From positions 62,001-126,000 of the forward strand of contig JAWKRG010000004.1 of NCBI GenBank assembly GCA_041389725.1: 64,000 nucleotides of DNA. Reading direction: 5' to 3'. A program made the translations under genes and the position numbers. Shown here in pieces: positions 62,430 to 64,000 of this stretch. The DNA comes from Polyangiaceae bacterium. Lineage in GTDB: Bacteria; Myxococcota_A; Polyangia; Polyangiales; Polyangiaceae. Under the pieces are notes generated by a model. The model searched no databases. It was not told the origin of the DNA and worked only from the letters and a program-made list of their open reading frames with translations. Position 1 is the stretch's first letter. Each line of letters begins with the position of its first letter.

Positions 62430-64000
62430 GTGTTACGCCTCGACTCGGTCTCCAAGCGCCACGGAAAGCAGATCCTGTTCCTGGAGGCCTCCATGAGTGT
62501 GAACGCCGGCGAGAAGGTCGGCCTGGTGGGTCCCAACGGTGCCGGCAAGTCCACGATCTTCCGCATGGTGGTCAAAGAGGAAGAGCCCGACGGTGGCAAC
62601 GTCATTCTCGATCGCGGTGTGACCGTTGGCTACTTCAGTCAGGACGTGGGCGAGATGGCTGGCTGCAGCGTCGTGGATGCGACGATGGCGGGCGCCGGCG
62701 AGGTCAGCACCCTCAAGCACGAGCTGCACGAACTGGAACACGCCATGGCCGATCCCGATCAGGCCGATGCACTGGAAGCCAACATCGAACGATTCGGCGT
62801 GGTGCAGTCGCGTTTCGACGAGCTCGGCGGCTATGCGCTGGAGGCGAGGGCACGGGAGATCCTCGCTGGTCTGGGCTTTCGGGCCCAAGTGGTGGACGAC
62901 GACGTCGGCAAGCTCAGCGGTGGTTGGAAGATGCGCGTGGCGCTCGCGAGGATTCTGCTGATGCGGCCGAACCTTCTGCTGCTCGACGAGCCCACGAACC
63001 ACCTGGACATCGAGAGCATCATCTGGCTGGAGCAGTTCCTGAAGGGGTTCGAGGGAGCGCTGATCATCACGTCCCACGATCGCGAGCTACTGAATCGCCT
63101 GGTGACGAAGATCGTGGAAATCGACAGTGGCGATCTCACGACCTACTCGGGCAACTACGACTTCTACGAGGCGCAACGCGAGCAACTCGCAGCTCAGGCT
63201 GAAGCCCAGTACGCGCGACAGCAGGCGATGCTAGCCAAGGAGAAAGCCTTCATCGCGCGCTTCAAGGCTCGCGCCAGCCACGCCGCCCAGGTGCAGTCAC
63301 GCGTAAAGAAGCTGGAGAAGATCGACGTCGTCGAACCTCCCAAGAAGCGACGCGTCGTCGAGTTCGAGTTTCGGCAGCCAGAGCGCTCGGGCGAGGACGT
63401 GGTCAAGCTCGAGGGCGTGCACAAGGCCTATGGCGACCTGGTGGTCTACGATCAATTCGATTTCCTGATTCGGCGTCAAGAACGTTGGTGCGTGATGGGG
63501 GTGAACGGTGCGGGCAAGTCGACGCTGCTGAAGCTCGTGGCGGGCGCGACCAAGCCCGACAGCGGCAGCGTCACGGTCGGGGCGAGCGTCAAGCTCGGCT
63601 ACTTCGCTCAGCACGCCATGGAGCTGCTGGACGCAGGGGACTCCGTGCTCGGCCACTTGGAGCGCAACTTCCCGCACGCCACGGGCGGCACGCTCCGCAC
63701 CTTGGCGGGCGCCTTCGGCTTTTCGGGTGATGATGTCGACAAGTCCTGCCGCGTTCTGTCAGGTGGCGAGAAGGCGCGCTTGGTCCTGGCCACGATGCTC
63801 TTTCATCCGCCCAACTTCCTGGTGCTGGACGAGCCCACCAACCATCTCGACATGGAGACCAAGGAAATCCTGGTCAAGGCTCTGTCCGGCTTCGAAGGCA
63901 CGATGTTGTTCGTGTCACACGATCGCAAGTTCCTCGGTGCGCTCAGCAACCGGGTGCTCGAGCTCAGCGATGGCCAGGTTCGCGCGTACGGCGGGGGCTA
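62430..64000 (+). CDS. ABC-F ATPase, C-terminus cut by window edge
   Basis: At least 523 codons from the GTG at 62430 (another GTG at 62421), open to the right edge. Two ABC domains: Walker A GPNGAGKST, signature LSGGWKMRVALARIL, Walker B LLLLDEPTNHLD; then a charged linker (RQQAMLAKEKAFIARFKARA); then GVNGAGKST, LSGGEKARLVLA and FLVLDEPTNHLD. There is no membrane part. ABC-F proteins bind ribosomes at the E site and relieve stalls or protect from antibiotics. The family is clear; the subfamily is not. Confidence 0.93.
   Translation, partial: MLRLDSVSKRHGKQILFLEASMSVNAGEKVGLVGPNGAGKSTIFRMVVKEEEPDGGNVILDRGVTVGYFSQDVGEMAGCSVVDATMAGAGEVSTLKHELHELEHAMADPDQADALEANIERFGVVQSRFDELGGYALEARAREILAGLGFRAQVVDDDVGKLSGGWKMRVALARILLMRPNLLLLDEPTNHLDIESIIWLEQFLKGFEGALIITSHDRELLNRLVTKIVEIDSGDLTTYSGNYDFYEAQREQLAAQAEAQYARQQAMLAKEKAFIARFKARASHAAQVQSRVKKLEKIDVVEPPKKRRVVEFEFRQPERSGEDVVKLEGVHKAYGDLVVYDQFDFLIRRQERWCVMGVNGAGKSTLLKLVAGATKPDSGSVTVGASVKLGYFAQHAMELLDAGDSVLGHLERNFPHATGGTLRTLAGAFGFSGDDVDKSCRVLSGGEKARLVLATMLFHPPNFLVLDEPTNHLDMETKEILVKALSGFEGTMLFVSHDRKFLGALSNRVLELSDGQVRAYGGG

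Overview
The window is high-G+C chromosomal DNA from a bacterium that looks like a member of the Myxococcota (Polyangiales/Sorangiineae-like). The evidence is the many lipoproteins with Gly/Ala/Ser-rich or cysteine-knot linkers (NCGACG-type motifs), two proteins ending in or carrying the AgmX/PglI C-terminal domain, a eukaryote-like Ser/Thr kinase with a C-terminal GDLITNYPF tail, FHA and HDOD-GGDEF proteins, and frequent GTG starts. No rRNA, tRNA, complete insertion sequence, prophage or CRISPR array was seen. The taxonomic call is inference.

Layout. 1-4.5 kb: an amidohydrolase-like lipoprotein cut by the left edge, a divergent membrane esterase, a SMI1/KNR4 protein and an apparently frameshifted membrane protein. 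4.55-10.8 kb: a very AT-rich leader and a YjjJ-type HipA kinase, lipoproteins (one with a collagen-like stalk), a Uma2 nuclease-fold protein and exonuclease III. 10.9-19.2 kb: a redox locus. A histidine kinase with two periplasmic haem-c-type motifs, an NtrC-type sigma-54 activator and an archaemetzincin converge, across a double-hairpin terminator, on an operon for a GcvH-like membrane protein without the lipoyl lysine and two CbcL-like fusions of multihaem cytochrome c to cytochrome b. That operon has a near-consensus sigma-54 promoter and a 12+12 bp inverted repeat about 90 bp further upstream.

19.3-29.5 kb: lipoproteins and hypotheticals, a membrane-anchored fusion of Clp_N-like and ClpS-like domains, an AraC-type regulator and a GFA-family zinc protein. 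29.5-30.6 kb: a non-coding, repeat-rich stretch with a 15-bp minisatellite and two copies of a 125-bp dyad element; a third, diverged copy lies at 34.9 kb beside a hydrolase remnant. 30.6-34.6 kb: a two-component pair whose kinase carries a 13-residue tandem repeat, then an AgmX-domain lipoprotein. 35-44 kb: DUF5522, CapA, DUF4259, a Sel1-repeat lipoprotein, an EI24 membrane protein, a second Uma2 protein, an L,D-transpeptidase and two proteins with related N-termini.

44-64 kb: UDP-glucose dehydrogenase, glycogen branching enzyme, an HDOD-GGDEF protein, an FHA / Ser-Thr kinase / TPR module, a SCO1-like protein, GlgX, a trehalose synthase-maltokinase fusion, RecQ, a radical SAM protein with a SPASM-like segment before its core, and an ABC-F ATPase cut by the right edge. 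GlgB, GlgX and TreS-Mak suggest trehalose-to-glycogen conversion; GlgE is not in the window.
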